Part shown: positions 32,466 through 40,847 of the stretch, piece after piece | How positions within the stretch are numbered: position 1 is the stretch's first letter | How the letters are laid out: each line of letters opens with the position of its first letter | Assembly: GCF_000304355.2 (NCBI RefSeq) | Contig: NC_018227.2 | Span: forward strand, 248,001 to 312,000 | Direction: 5' to 3' | DNA: 64,000 nucleotides | Origin: Methanoculleus bourgensis MS2 | GTDB taxonomy: Archaea; Halobacteriota; Methanomicrobia; Methanomicrobiales; Methanoculleaceae | The notes under the pieces: model-generated | Databases searched by the model: none | Told to the model about the DNA's origin: nothing | What the model saw: the letters and a program-made list of their open reading frames with translations, nothing else | Made by a program: the position numbers and the translations under genes

Positions 32466-32910
32466 GGACGTATAAAAAGATCAGATTGACATGTTATTTA
32501 ACCTGTTTGACTTGATGTGGCTGTTCAGTGAAAGGGTTTGCGCATTACCGCCGCTTCGGGATCGTGGGAACCGGGAGATTGGTGCGCGGAGGACGTTTTC
32601 TGTCAAAGAGGGCATGGAGCGCCTTTGCCGTCTCCGGGGGCAGGCACCCGGAGCATTCGTGAGCCTGTGCAAAATACCCTGAGTATTTTCTCCCTCTGGA
32701 GGCCGGGAGGCTCCCGGAGCCCGTTGACGCCGTTGCATAGGGAGAGCCCGGGGAAAAGCCCGCGTTGTGCGGCCTCTCGCTCTACTTCATCGCCCTCCTG
32801 ATCCGGTTTTGTGTAGATCTCCGACCCCTGCTTCAACGTGTGACCGGTGCAAGGAACCCTGCCGATTCTCCCCCAATAGGGTTAAATCGATACGCGTACA
32901 ACGGAGTGAC
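32466..32910. other. Gene-free region before the nucleotidyltransferase
   Basis: About 440 bases. A minus-strand TTTTTATACG just after 32465 may be the TATA element of the ClC gene. Open frames (for example a 77-codon one on the minus strand at 32603-32836) have no recognisable family and were not called. Nothing else is seen. Confidence 0.3.
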
Positions 32911-34089
32911 ATGAAGGTGTGCATAATGTGCGGAGGGGAGGGCACACGGCTCCGCCCCCTCACATTCGGGCGTCCCAAGCCCTGTGTTCCGATCGTCAAC
33001 AAACCCTCGATCCAGCACCTGGTCTCACACCTCTCCAACCTCGGGTTCAACGATGTGGTGATCACGCTCGGCTACATGAGCGACGCGATCGAAAAAGCGC
33101 TCGGCGACGGGTCGCTCTTCGGGGTCAACGTCACCTACGTCCGTGAAAAGACAAAACTCGGGACGGCGGGGAGCGTCAAGAACGCCCAGAAGTATCTCGA
33201 GGAGCAGCCGTTCCTTGTTGTCGGCGGCGACCACGTGGTGGACTTAAACCTGCTTGAGTTCTACCGCGAGCACCTCAATAACGACTCGATCACCACCATC
33301 GGGCTGATCAGCATCGACGACCCCACCGAGTACGGTATCGCCGAGATCGATGCAAACTACCAGATCAAGCGATTCAAGGAGAAACCGAGCCCCGGGGAGA
33401 TCTTCTCAAACCTCGCGAGCACCGGGATGTACGTCTGCAACCCGGAGGTCTTTGACCATATCCCGGCGGGTGAGAAGTTCGACTTCGCAAGGAATCTCTT
33501 CCCCGAACTGATGGAGAAGGGGTATACCCTGAAGGCCTGGCTTGCCCGCGGCAACTGGTCGGACGTCGGGAGCCCCCGGTCGCTCCGGGAGGCGGAACGC
33601 TGGAAACTCCAGGATATCAGGTTCACGAACATCTCCGGCGACCTCTACATCAAGGGCGCCCGGGTCATGGGTCCCGCCCAGATAGGAAACAGCGTCTCGA
33701 TTGCTGCCCATTCCCGGGTGATCGGGCCGGTCTCGATCGGTGCCGGGACGATCATCGAGGAGAACGTCGTCATCGGGCCGTACACCAGTATCGGGGAAGG
33801 CTGCATCATCAAGAGCAACGCCAAGGTCTTCTCGTCGTCGATCTACAACCGGGTGGTGATCGGGAGGGACAGCACCGTCAGCGGGAGCATCATCGACAAT
33901 GATACGCTCGTCGGCACCGGGTGCAACATCGAGCATGACACGGTCATCGGGCCACACGTGGTGCTGAAAAACAATGTGGTCGTCCATTCCGGGACCAGGG
34001 TCTGGCCGGAGGTCATCATCCCGGAGGGGTCGGTGGTGAAAGAGCACGTCTTAAACGAGGACTACGACACCCGGACCGAAGGCTCGTAG
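32911..34089 (+). CDS. Sugar-phosphate nucleotidyltransferase with left-handed beta-helix
   Basis: A 392-residue two-domain enzyme that couples NTP with a sugar 1-phosphate. The N-terminal Rossmann-like domain starts MKVCIMCGGEGTRLRPLTFG (nucleotide loop) and has FLVVGGDHVV, STGMYV and WSDVGSP. The C-terminal part (about 250-385) is hexapeptide repeats (IGNSVSI, IGPVSIGAG, IGPYTSIGEG), as in GDP-mannose pyrophosphorylases and GlmU-like archaeal enzymes. The sugar and nucleotide cannot be fixed from sequence alone. ATG 32911 follows GGAGTG. The stop TAG is the first triplet of the repeat element that follows. Confidence 0.9.
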   Translation: MKVCIMCGGEGTRLRPLTFGRPKPCVPIVNKPSIQHLVSHLSNLGFNDVVITLGYMSDAIEKALGDGSLFGVNVTYVREKTKLGTAGSVKNAQKYLEEQPFLVVGGDHVVDLNLLEFYREHLNNDSITTIGLISIDDPTEYGIAEIDANYQIKRFKEKPSPGEIFSNLASTGMYVCNPEVFDHIPAGEKFDFARNLFPELMEKGYTLKAWLARGNWSDVGSPRSLREAERWKLQDIRFTNISGDLYIKGARVMGPAQIGNSVSIAAHSRVIGPVSIGAGTIIEENVVIGPYTSIGEGCIIKSNAKVFSSSIYNRVVIGRDSTVSGSIIDNDTLVGTGCNIEHDTVIGPHVVLKNNVVVHSGTRVWPEVIIPEGSVVKEHVLNEDYDTRTEGS

Positions 34090-34804
34090 TGGATTATTTC
34101 ACCTGAATTTTCCACGAAGACCTCCCTGGATTGGCGACCGGGAGGCTCCCCTGCTCCGGGTCCGGCTTGTGCGGGGAGGGGGCGAGCCCCCTCCCCGGTC
34201 CCCACCCCCCAGGGGATTCCCACCACGGTCCACTGCCCGGGTGAACCGGGGGATACTCCGCGTCCACCACCCATGCTGAGGTGGGTGGGGACGATCACCA
34301 GAACCGACATGGGGTTCAACAGAGTTTGAACCTCACTGATAGCCGACCAGGAACGCAGTGCACCCATGTGGTAAGTTTGCGCCAATGAGGGGGAAACCCC
34401 CAGGGCGATTCCCACCACGGTCCACAGTATGGGTGAGGCAGGGAACTGTCCGGTTCCGGCATCCAGCATCGGGCTTTGCCAGAGCACAGGAAAACGGCGA
34501 TGAGCGGCCCGTATCGTTTTCACCCGGGCGCACGGGTACTTGTTGCAGCGGCTGCTCCGCATACCCAGACCACCCGGGTTTCAAGCAGTTGACGGGGCTC
34601 AGCAAGTTTGAACCTCATCGATAGCCACCCGGGAACTCGGTGCACCACAGGTTGGGTTCGCGCTTATGGGGCGAGCCTGGGGAATAGGTCGCGTTCATGC
34701 GTACAGCCTCTCGCTCTGCCCCATGAATGCTCCCGCGCGGCTTTCCGCGAGAGGCTGGTGATCCCCGCACCAGACCCCACAAAATAAGATGAAATGGTCC
34801 ACTA
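34087..34804. mobile_element. Non-coding TIR element, copy E, with nested repeat
   Basis: Left end TAGTGGATTATTTCACCTGA (34087-34106); right end, reverse-complemented, TAGTGGACCATTTCATCTTA. The outer parts match copy A in order: CCACGAAGACCTCC, GGGAGGGGGCGAGCCCCCTC, CCACCACGGTCCACTGCCCG, then GGGGAATAGGTCGC and GCGTACAGCC. Between about 34238 and 34667 lie some 430 extra bases, part of which is the R2 repeat also found inverted at 10.1 kb. No open frame is credible. Both terminal TAG triplets are stop codons of the flanking genes. Confidence 0.65.
34238..34667. repeat. R2 repeat nested in element E
   Basis: Reverse complement matches 10122-10267 (shared AACTTACCACATGGGTGCAC; CCCCATGTCGGTTCTGGTGA; GCGGAGTATCCCCCGG). 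A second, degenerate half-copy follows within the same insert at 34605-34665 (TTTGAACCTCATCGATAGCC against TTTGAACCTCACTGATAGCC), so the insert is itself partly duplicated. Confidence 0.55.
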
Positions 34805-35614
34805 ACCGTGCCGCACAAGCCGGTGCGTCAGCGCGACAAGGGGATGGCGGGCGTAATCGAGCACCTTGATGTCGTCGAGCGTGTGGAGATTCAGTGTCCG
34901 TGCCGTCCGCTCCATCCCGAGTTCGATGTTCTCCCTGACCTCGATGATGTAGGCGTCGAGGTTCTTGATCCCGAGCCTCTTCGCCGCTATCGCCCGGTGA
35001 TGTCCGTCGACCAGGATCCAGCGGCCCGGCCGCCTGACCACGATGAGGGGTTCGGCAAGCCCCTTCTTGATCTCGTACATCCGTCCTTCCAGTTCGTCCT
35101 CGTAGATCTTAGACTGGGTGGGCAGGAGGTCGTTGATCGGGACCGAGCCTCTTCGTAACGTCGGCTCGACTCCGTAGAGTTTTTTGAGGGTCTCGATGAA
35201 CTTGAAGACCTTATCAGGCGAGACATGCTCGATCTGGGACCTGATGACGTCGGCGTTTGATATGATTCCTATGAGTTTATTGTCCTCGTCGACGACCGGG
35301 AGTTTCTGGATGCCGGAGCGGAATATGACGCGGGCCGCATCGTTCACGCTCATGTCGGGGTCGGCGACGATGAGGTGGCGGGACATCACCTGCTCTATGG
35401 GTGTTGCCGGATGGGCAAAGAGGAGGTCCCGTGCCGAGATGTAGCCTACCACCTCTTTTGCGTTATCCACGACCGGGAATCCGTCATGGTGTGTCTTTTT
35501 TATAGCTTCGGTGACGTCCCGGACCGTCCCGTGGGCGTTGACGGTGACGACGTCGTAGGTCATGTAGTCCTTGACCCTCTTCTTCTCCATCATGATAGTG
35601 TCACGCTGGCTCAT
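34802..35614 (-). CDS. CBS-domain pair fused to ParB-like domain
   Basis: A 270-residue cytoplasmic protein. Two CBS motifs (about 10-130: VKDYMTYDVVTVNAHGTV; VMSRHLIVADPDMSVNDAAR; VVDEDNKLIGIISNADVI) form a Bateman module that usually senses adenosyl ligands. A ParB/Srx-like domain (about 150-235) follows, with RWILVDGHHRAIAAKRLG. Such CBS-ParB fusions are widespread in methanogens and their target is unknown. ATG 35614 or 35593 could be the start. The stop TAG lies in the end of repeat element E. A heat shock gene is 44 bases upstream on the same strand. Confidence 0.85.
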   Translation of the reverse strand: MSQRDTIMMEKKRVKDYMTYDVVTVNAHGTVRDVTEAIKKTHHDGFPVVDNAKEVVGYISARDLLFAHPATPIEQVMSRHLIVADPDMSVNDAARVIFRSGIQKLPVVDEDNKLIGIISNADVIRSQIEHVSPDKVFKFIETLKKLYGVEPTLRRGSVPINDLLPTQSKIYEDELEGRMYEIKKGLAEPLIVVRRPGRWILVDGHHRAIAAKRLGIKNLDAYIIEVRENIELGMERTARTLNLHTLDDIKVLDYARHPLVALTHRLVRHG

Positions 35615-35658
35615 GATGAATTGTTCGGTTGAAATTGGTGGGAGAATGGAAAAAAGGG

Positions 35659-36129
35659 TTACTCGATGGGGATTGTTGTCCCGACCTCGGCCGGTAATTT
35701 CTTCAGCCTGACCTCGAGGACACCGTTCTTGAACGAAGCGGTGGCGCCCTCCTCGGTCACCTCGGCGGGGAGCATCACCGTGCGGCTCATCTGGCCGTAG
35801 ACGCGCTCCCGCATGAAGAAGTCCACAGCCTCCTCCGCGGTCTCGCCCGCCCGCCGGCTTGTGATCTCCAGGTGCCGGGGGTCGATGAGCCTGACTGAGA
35901 CGTTCTCTTTCTCGACCCCGGGGAGGTCAGCAACGACGATCACTTCGTCTTCGTGGTCACGGACATCCACGCGGAAGTCCCGGACCGCCGGGACGACCCG
36001 GCCCCTGAGCTCTTCTCCCCGTGCGCCGATTCCCCCGAGCATGGACTGGAACCTGCTCTCCATCTCGGCCATGAGGTCGTCAAAATCCTGCCATATTGTC
36101 CGATATGGCCCTCGTTCAATTCTTGCCAT
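35659..36129 (-). CDS. Hsp20/alpha-crystallin small heat shock protein (copy 2)
   Basis: A 156-residue small heat shock protein. The N-terminal region is IWQDFDDLMAEMESRFQSML. The alpha-crystallin domain runs from DFRVDVRDHEDEVIVVADLP to NGVLEVRLKK, with a C-terminal TTIPIE tail (I-x-I). The domain is closely similar to copy 1, but the N-terminus differs. ATG 36129 is chosen since GGAG stands 8 nt before it; ATG 36135 is too close to that site. A strong TATA box lies upstream, as expected for a heat-inducible gene. It is divergent from the FKBP-like gene. Confidence 0.94.
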   Translation of the reverse strand: MARIERGPYRTIWQDFDDLMAEMESRFQSMLGGIGARGEELRGRVVPAVRDFRVDVRDHEDEVIVVADLPGVEKENVSVRLIDPRHLEITSRRAGETAEEAVDFFMRERVYGQMSRTVMLPAEVTEEGATASFKNGVLEVRLKKLPAEVGTTIPIE

Positions 36130-36198
36130 CTTCATTGCTCCTATTGTATGAAATGGCCCCAGAGCGTTCCAGGCACTGAGGCTAACCTAAAGGTAGTG

Positions 36199-36214
36199 TT
36201 TTAAATATATAATT
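36199..36214 (-). promoter_or_regulatory. TATA box of hsp20 copy 2
   Basis: Minus-strand AATTATATATTTAAAA, about 70-85 nt before the start codon, in an AT-rich island that also holds TATTTTATTTTA (about 36252-36263) for the divergent gene at 36286. Confidence 0.55.
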
Positions 36215-36285
36215 ATTAGTATTGGGGCAGCTGTCCAGTACAGAACAATACTATTTTATTTTAACGAAAGACGATTGTACTCCAG

Positions 36286-36984
36286 ATGAAAAAGACTCAG
36301 CAGAAGGGCTCGAAGAGCGACGATAAGGCCTGGATGAAATGGGCCTACGTGGGAATCGCCCTGCTTGTTGCGGTGGCCATGGTGGGTTCCTACTTTGCCC
36401 CGATGTTCAACAAAGGGCAGGCCGCCCAGGCGGGGAGTACGGCGTTGATCGGCTACACCATCCGCGATGAAGCCGGGCGCCCCCTCATAACGACCGATCA
36501 GGGTCTCCTGGAGAATGAATACAAGAAGGGGAACGCCGTCCTCCTCTCGAGGGGCATGGAGATCCCTGTCGGCGGACAGATCTCAGGTGAGAACATTGCC
36601 GTTCTCCCGGTCGTGTACCCAAGTATCACCGGGTTCTCGGGTTTTTCCCTCCTTGGCTTTGAGATCAATTCCATATCCGGGGGACTCGTCGGGATGCGGC
36701 CCGGCGAGACGAAGACCATCAGTTTCGCGTATGGGGAGAATAAACTCGAGAAGAACCTGAGCGAAGAGGACGCAGAAGGTCTTGGTCTTAACTTTACTGA
36801 GTGGAAGGTGGGCGACCTGATCCCGCTCGGGCTGACGACATCGCCTGATATCCCGGTGGGCAACGATACCGCTGAAACGCCGGCACTGCGGTTCGGCAAA
36901 GTCACCGCCAAGACCTCTGACACGATGGTCATCACCTACCGTTACGGCAGCGCCGACGTCACGCTCAACGGTATAACCGGGTGA
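36286..36984 (+). CDS. Membrane-anchored FKBP-like protein
   Basis: A 232-residue protein with a charged N-terminus and one TM segment (about residues 17-40, MKWAYVGIALLVAVAMVGSY), so the rest is outside the membrane. The outer domain has the FKBP-type signature GLVGMRPGETKTISFAYGEN (about 125-144) and an inserted flap-like region with FTEWKVGDLIP. It may be a peptidyl-prolyl isomerase/chaperone for exported proteins. Catalytic residues are not all recognisable, so activity is uncertain. Confidence 0.7.
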   Translation: MKKTQQKGSKSDDKAWMKWAYVGIALLVAVAMVGSYFAPMFNKGQAAQAGSTALIGYTIRDEAGRPLITTDQGLLENEYKKGNAVLLSRGMEIPVGGQISGENIAVLPVVYPSITGFSGFSLLGFEINSISGGLVGMRPGETKTISFAYGENKLEKNLSEEDAEGLGLNFTEWKVGDLIPLGLTTSPDIPVGNDTAETPALRFGKVTAKTSDTMVITYRYGSADVTLNGITG

Positions 36985-37342
36985 TACCCGTTGAGGACCA
37001 CCGGACGGTTCGTCTGGTGTGGAGGGGCGTAACGGCGCCCTCCCGGCCGCCTCTGGTATCGCCGGATGCATACGCTCTTCGGGCGAGTTCAAGAGTGCGA
37101 ACATAGGGGGAGAAATCTCTCCCTCTCAACCCTTGCGTTTTTTTGGTTTCCCCGATGATACTGTTCCAGTCATGATAGGGGGCGGCCTTCCCCAAAGTCC
37201 GGTTTTTTCCGGGTACATCCCTCCGCGCCCCCGCTCCGCCTGCCCTAAGGCGGGGGGCGACCGGCGCCTCGGCGGGATGCCCGCATCCTTCCGATGTGCA
37301 TATTGCCGCGCACGTTGATCTTCTCCCTGCACGAGGAGACGG
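36985..37342. other. Gene-free region before the MBL-fold gene
   Basis: About 360 bases. A CTCCCTCTCAACCCTTGCGTTTTTTTGG stretch (about 37112-37145) ends in seven T and could terminate the upstream transcript. A GAGGAGACGG ribosome site (37332-37341) precedes the next gene. No other element was recognised. Confidence 0.35.
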
Positions 37343-39079
37343 ATGGAAGGAGACTGGATTGAGATCCCCGGAAGCGGCGGTGCTTCTATACTTCCCTTCA
37401 CGCGGTACCCTGATGTCTGTTGTTCGAACGCTTATCTGGTTAGGACACTCCGAGAGATCATCGTCATCGATACGGGCGCCGATGAGGCCCATATCGCATC
37501 GGTCGTCGCGGCGATATGTGCGGCGAACGGAGAACACCCCCGTGACGTCTCTGTGCTGCTTACGCATTGCCATCTCGATCATGCCTACGGTGTCATCAGG
37601 CACCGGGAGTGGATAAAATCCTCGAGGGTTGCCGTCTTCGCCCAGGAAGAGGGGGCGCTGGCGCTTGAGGCCGGCGACCCGCACCAGACGGTTGCGGAGA
37701 TGTACGGCCGGGAGATCGAGCCGGTGCCGGTGGACGTCCATCTCCTGACCCGGGAGGACCGGGCTTGCGGAGGCGAACGGACGGTGGAGGCACGCGGCCG
37801 CACCGTGCGGCTATCCACTGATCGGGTGCAGGTCGATGACGAGACGGTACTGTACCGGCAGCACGTTACCTATCAGTCGGGGACAACATGCACCGTGTAT
37901 TCTATGCCGGGCCATAGCCCCGATTCCATCTTCATCAGAATCGGGGAGCACCTCTTCATCGGGGACATCCTTTTTGCGGCCAGCCCGGGCATTGCCGGTC
38001 TGCACCGCTGGGATTGCGATCACCTCTGCGCCTCGATCCGGGCGGCCCGCCTGCTCCTTGAGTCAGGGGAGATCGCTTTCTGCTGGAATGGCCACGGCCG
38101 TGGGTTGTCAGTCTCCGATACGCTCATGGCGCTCGGATCCCTTGAGACCGAGGCGGAAAAACTCAAGGGCATCTCGGCCTTCGATCCCGATCGTCTCCGC
38201 GCCTCGGTCTCCTACGCACGGGATATGCTCATAGAAGCAGGCAAACTCTTTTCCGTCATCGGCGGCAGGCTCTATTATCTCTCGTATTACCTGGAGGAAC
38301 TTGGGGAGATCGAGGAGGCGAAAAAATACCGCGACCTTCTCCAGAACGATGCAATCGATGAATTCCTCACCAACTTCTCGACCTTTGCCGGTGAGTTCGG
38401 TGAAGGAAGAAAGATCGAGATCCAGTTTGTGCTCAAGGCCGTCCAGATCGTAGGGAAGATCGAGAGGGTGCTTGGTTCCAGCCCGAACAACCCGGTGCTC
38501 GACGCCTCCCTCGTAAGGAGGGTGAGGTATCTCCTTACTGACTGTCTCTCTACGGTCTACGGCCTCAACGAGAGGCTGAACGACCGGAATATAGACCTTG
38601 CCGGATGCCTTGAAGCTTTTGTCGCGAGATACAACGACCCCTCGTATCTTGACGATGCGATGATCGCTGCAGCCGAGGACGAATCGGCATTTCTTACGGC
38701 ACTCGCCGCACGGATCGCAAACCCCGTCATCTTCGAGGAGACCGTGGTCAGCGTGGAGGTCTGCCCCCGCCCCCTCCCGGTTATGACTGATCCCGATCGG
38801 CTCTGCGACGGCATCACTGGTCTCATTGAAGACCTCGCTGCAGCCGGGGCGAAGAATGTCGTCATCACAGTGGCCGGAACGCCGGACGGTGCGACGATCG
38901 CGATCGCATCCGACGCCCTGCATCCGGACTGGCCGTATGCCGGGATCTACGAGCGGCGTTTCGCACGATGCGGGGGCCGATGCGCCATCGAGACCCGGGG
39001 CGGCACCACCCGGATTGAGGTCTGTTTTGCATGTGAGGATGCTCTATGCACGAGCGGACCTGCGCCACGGCCGACCTGA
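37343..39079 (+). CDS. MBL-fold hydrolase-like sensor fused to a degenerate GHKL-type domain
   Basis: A 578-residue protein. Residues about 1-245 form a metallo-beta-lactamase fold with all metal motifs: THCHLDHAYG (HxHxDH), MPGHSPDS, IGDILFAA and WNGHGRG. Residues about 290-440 are helical, like a dimerisation region (YYLSYYLEELGEIEEAKKYR). The last 120 residues follow the order of a HATPase domain (DPDRLCDGITGLIEDLAAAG; KNVVITVAG; a final GGTTRIEVCF), but the N-box Asn and the DxGxG loop are missing. It converges on the STAS/SpoIIE/RsbW operon with a shared terminator, so a role in that switch is plausible. Confidence 0.8.
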   Translation: MEGDWIEIPGSGGASILPFTRYPDVCCSNAYLVRTLREIIVIDTGADEAHIASVVAAICAANGEHPRDVSVLLTHCHLDHAYGVIRHREWIKSSRVAVFAQEEGALALEAGDPHQTVAEMYGREIEPVPVDVHLLTREDRACGGERTVEARGRTVRLSTDRVQVDDETVLYRQHVTYQSGTTCTVYSMPGHSPDSIFIRIGEHLFIGDILFAASPGIAGLHRWDCDHLCASIRAARLLLESGEIAFCWNGHGRGLSVSDTLMALGSLETEAEKLKGISAFDPDRLRASVSYARDMLIEAGKLFSVIGGRLYYLSYYLEELGEIEEAKKYRDLLQNDAIDEFLTNFSTFAGEFGEGRKIEIQFVLKAVQIVGKIERVLGSSPNNPVLDASLVRRVRYLLTDCLSTVYGLNERLNDRNIDLAGCLEAFVARYNDPSYLDDAMIAAAEDESAFLTALAARIANPVIFEETVVSVEVCPRPLPVMTDPDRLCDGITGLIEDLAAAGAKNVVITVAGTPDGATIAIASDALHPDWPYAGIYERRFARCGGRCAIETRGGTTRIEVCFACEDALCTSGPAPRPT

Positions 39080-39117
39080 AGAACCGGTCGGGAATTCCCC
39101 GCGTGAGGGGGTGAAGA

Positions 39118-39137
39118 ACCCTTTTTTTAAAAAGGGT
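39118..39137. terminator. Bidirectional terminator hairpin
   Basis: ACCCTTTTTTTAAAAAGGGT is an inverted repeat that gives a T-tract on either strand. It lies between the convergent stops at 39079 and 39152. Confidence 0.65.
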
Positions 39138-39151
39138 CCGCTTGAAAAGTA

Positions 39152-40417
39152 TTATCTCCTTTTGATCGCGGAGATATAGGCGATCCCGACTTTTGCACGG
39201 TAGATCTTCGTCGTATTGAGCAGATGACGCATATCGACGAACTCCCCGTCCGCAAAGCAACGCTCGATCCCCTTGATCAGGTCCGCTTCGGGGTTCCAGG
39301 GTGCGTTTCTGAAAACGGCACCGTGGTTGTGGAGGTAAAGGCCGTTCGCATCCCCTCCCTCCGGTTGAGGGGCGAGAATGGCGTCAAGCGCAGATTGGTC
39401 GTATCCTGAGAGATCAGCAGAGCGATCGATGCCGATGCCGAAGGCGACGATGCTGTAGCCGCTGTAGTTCGTTGCCGTGCGGTCTTCCGGATCCGGGGTT
39501 GAGTCGCCGTTCATCGGGGCAGGCGACCGCTTTCTGCCCATGCCTTTGAAATCCGCGACAACGCCCCAGATCGCCGTTGCCAGAATGCCGCGGCAATCCC
39601 TCTTCCTCTCTTTTGCCAGCGCGAAGATGGCGCGGTACAGGGCGTCAAGGGCGATCCCGTCCTCGTCGGTCGCCCCGACGTCAGCGATCTCGTTGAACGC
39701 TCCTTCAAGAGAGAGATTGAATGCCGTGTATGCCCGGACCTCACCCGCATCCCCGGCGGGGACAAAGAAATCGGGCGTATCATGACCGCCGGCCGGGAGC
39801 CAGATCATGGCGCTGCGGAGGGTCATCATCTCGCCGAGGAACGGCATCACATCCTCAACTGTGCTCCCGAGGGCGCCAAGGCCCAGCGAGTATTCGATCT
39901 CGGAGAGACGCTCTGCGCTGATATCCTCCTCGCTGATGCGGTTCCGGGCAAGAGCGGAATGGTCTCCCTGCACCCTCAGCGACGCGGGGGCCCGGGATGC
40001 AGTCTCGAACCCGAACCGTGCGCTTCCCCGTTCCGTCATAGGGTTCTTCAGGTCTGCGATCAGGGAGAGGCTGTCCTCACGCTTCCGCATCTCCCTGAAG
40101 GCTTCCTCACGGGACGGGAATGTCGGGAAGACCTTGTCGAAGCCCGCCATGGATAGCACGTTCTTCGGATACTCTCCGATATTACAGAGGGCAATCCCCC
40201 CGTTTCTCGCTTTCACCTTCTTCTGGAGCGCCAGAAGAACCCTGATGCCGGCGCTGCTCATGTAGGTCAGCCCATCCAGATCGACGACGACCGACCTGTC
40301 GTCGTCCCTCAGGTTACGCTCGATCTCAACCGCGACCTGCGATGCGGCGTAGCCGTCGAGTCGCCCATTCACTCCGAATATCAACACATCATCTTTTCTT
40401 TCCGTAACGATCATCAT
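39152..40417 (-). CDS. STAS domain fused to a large domain of unknown function
   Basis: A 421-residue cytoplasmic protein. Residues 1-105 are an anti-anti-sigma-type STAS domain with the phosphorylatable loop DGLTYMSSAGIRVLL. About 300 residues follow that I cannot assign (SLGLGALGSTVEDVMPFLGE; SAMIWLPAGG; YSIVAFGIGIDRS; KVGIAYISAIKRR). No membrane segment is seen. It is the last gene of the operon, 4 bases after the RsbW-like kinase. In partner switching the STAS protein is released when dephosphorylated, so the attached domain is a good candidate for the system's output. That is inference. Confidence 0.8.
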   Translation of the reverse strand: MMIVTERKDDVLIFGVNGRLDGYAASQVAVEIERNLRDDDRSVVVDLDGLTYMSSAGIRVLLALQKKVKARNGGIALCNIGEYPKNVLSMAGFDKVFPTFPSREEAFREMRKREDSLSLIADLKNPMTERGSARFGFETASRAPASLRVQGDHSALARNRISEEDISAERLSEIEYSLGLGALGSTVEDVMPFLGEMMTLRSAMIWLPAGGHDTPDFFVPAGDAGEVRAYTAFNLSLEGAFNEIADVGATDEDGIALDALYRAIFALAKERKRDCRGILATAIWGVVADFKGMGRKRSPAPMNGDSTPDPEDRTATNYSGYSIVAFGIGIDRSADLSGYDQSALDAILAPQPEGGDANGLYLHNHGAVFRNAPWNPEADLIKGIERCFADGEFVDMRHLLNTTKIYRAKVGIAYISAIKRR

Positions 40418-40421
40418 CTAT

Positions 40422-40847
40422 CTACCTCCCATCGCTCGTCTTGATACGTTTTCCAAGGATCAGGATGTTTCGTCCCTCAGTACGTTCGTATCGGATTTCA
40501 TCAGTCATTTTTCGGATAAAGTGGATACCTAGACCCCCTATGGGTCGTTCATCGGCGTCTCCTCCGAGATCGGGTTCGGGAACCTCCGTGGGATCGAAGG
40601 GCGGCGCCTCGTCCTCAATCCGTATCCGGACCATATCCCCATCACGCTGGCAGGAGAGCCGGATCAGGCCTTCCAAAGAGGTATACCCGTGCAGCATGAT
40701 GTTTGTCACAGCCTCGTCCACCGCAAGTTCAAGTTCCCGGACGGTTTTCTCCGGCACGCCGAGACGTCCAAGGATCTCGGTCACCGAGGAGAGCGCACCC
40801 GGCAGGGACGATATGGCGGCATCGATCGTGACCTCCTCCATCTTCAC
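40422..40847 (-). CDS. RsbW-like anti-sigma-type serine kinase (HATPase)
   Basis: A 141-residue GHKL ATPase of the RsbW/SpoIIAB class. The N-box ELAVDEAVTNIMLHGY, the G1 region IEDEAPPFDP and the G2 region GGLGIHFIRKMTDEI are intact, so ATP binding and kinase activity on a STAS serine are likely. It lacks the histidine-kinase dimerisation domain. The start overlaps the SpoIIE stop by 4 bases. In bacteria such kinases hold a sigma factor; archaea have none, so the sequestered partner must differ. Confidence 0.93.
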   Translation of the reverse strand: MKMEEVTIDAAISSLPGALSSVTEILGRLGVPEKTVRELELAVDEAVTNIMLHGYTSLEGLIRLSCQRDGDMVRIRIEDEAPPFDPTEVPEPDLGGDADERPIGGLGIHFIRKMTDEIRYERTEGRNILILGKRIKTSDGR

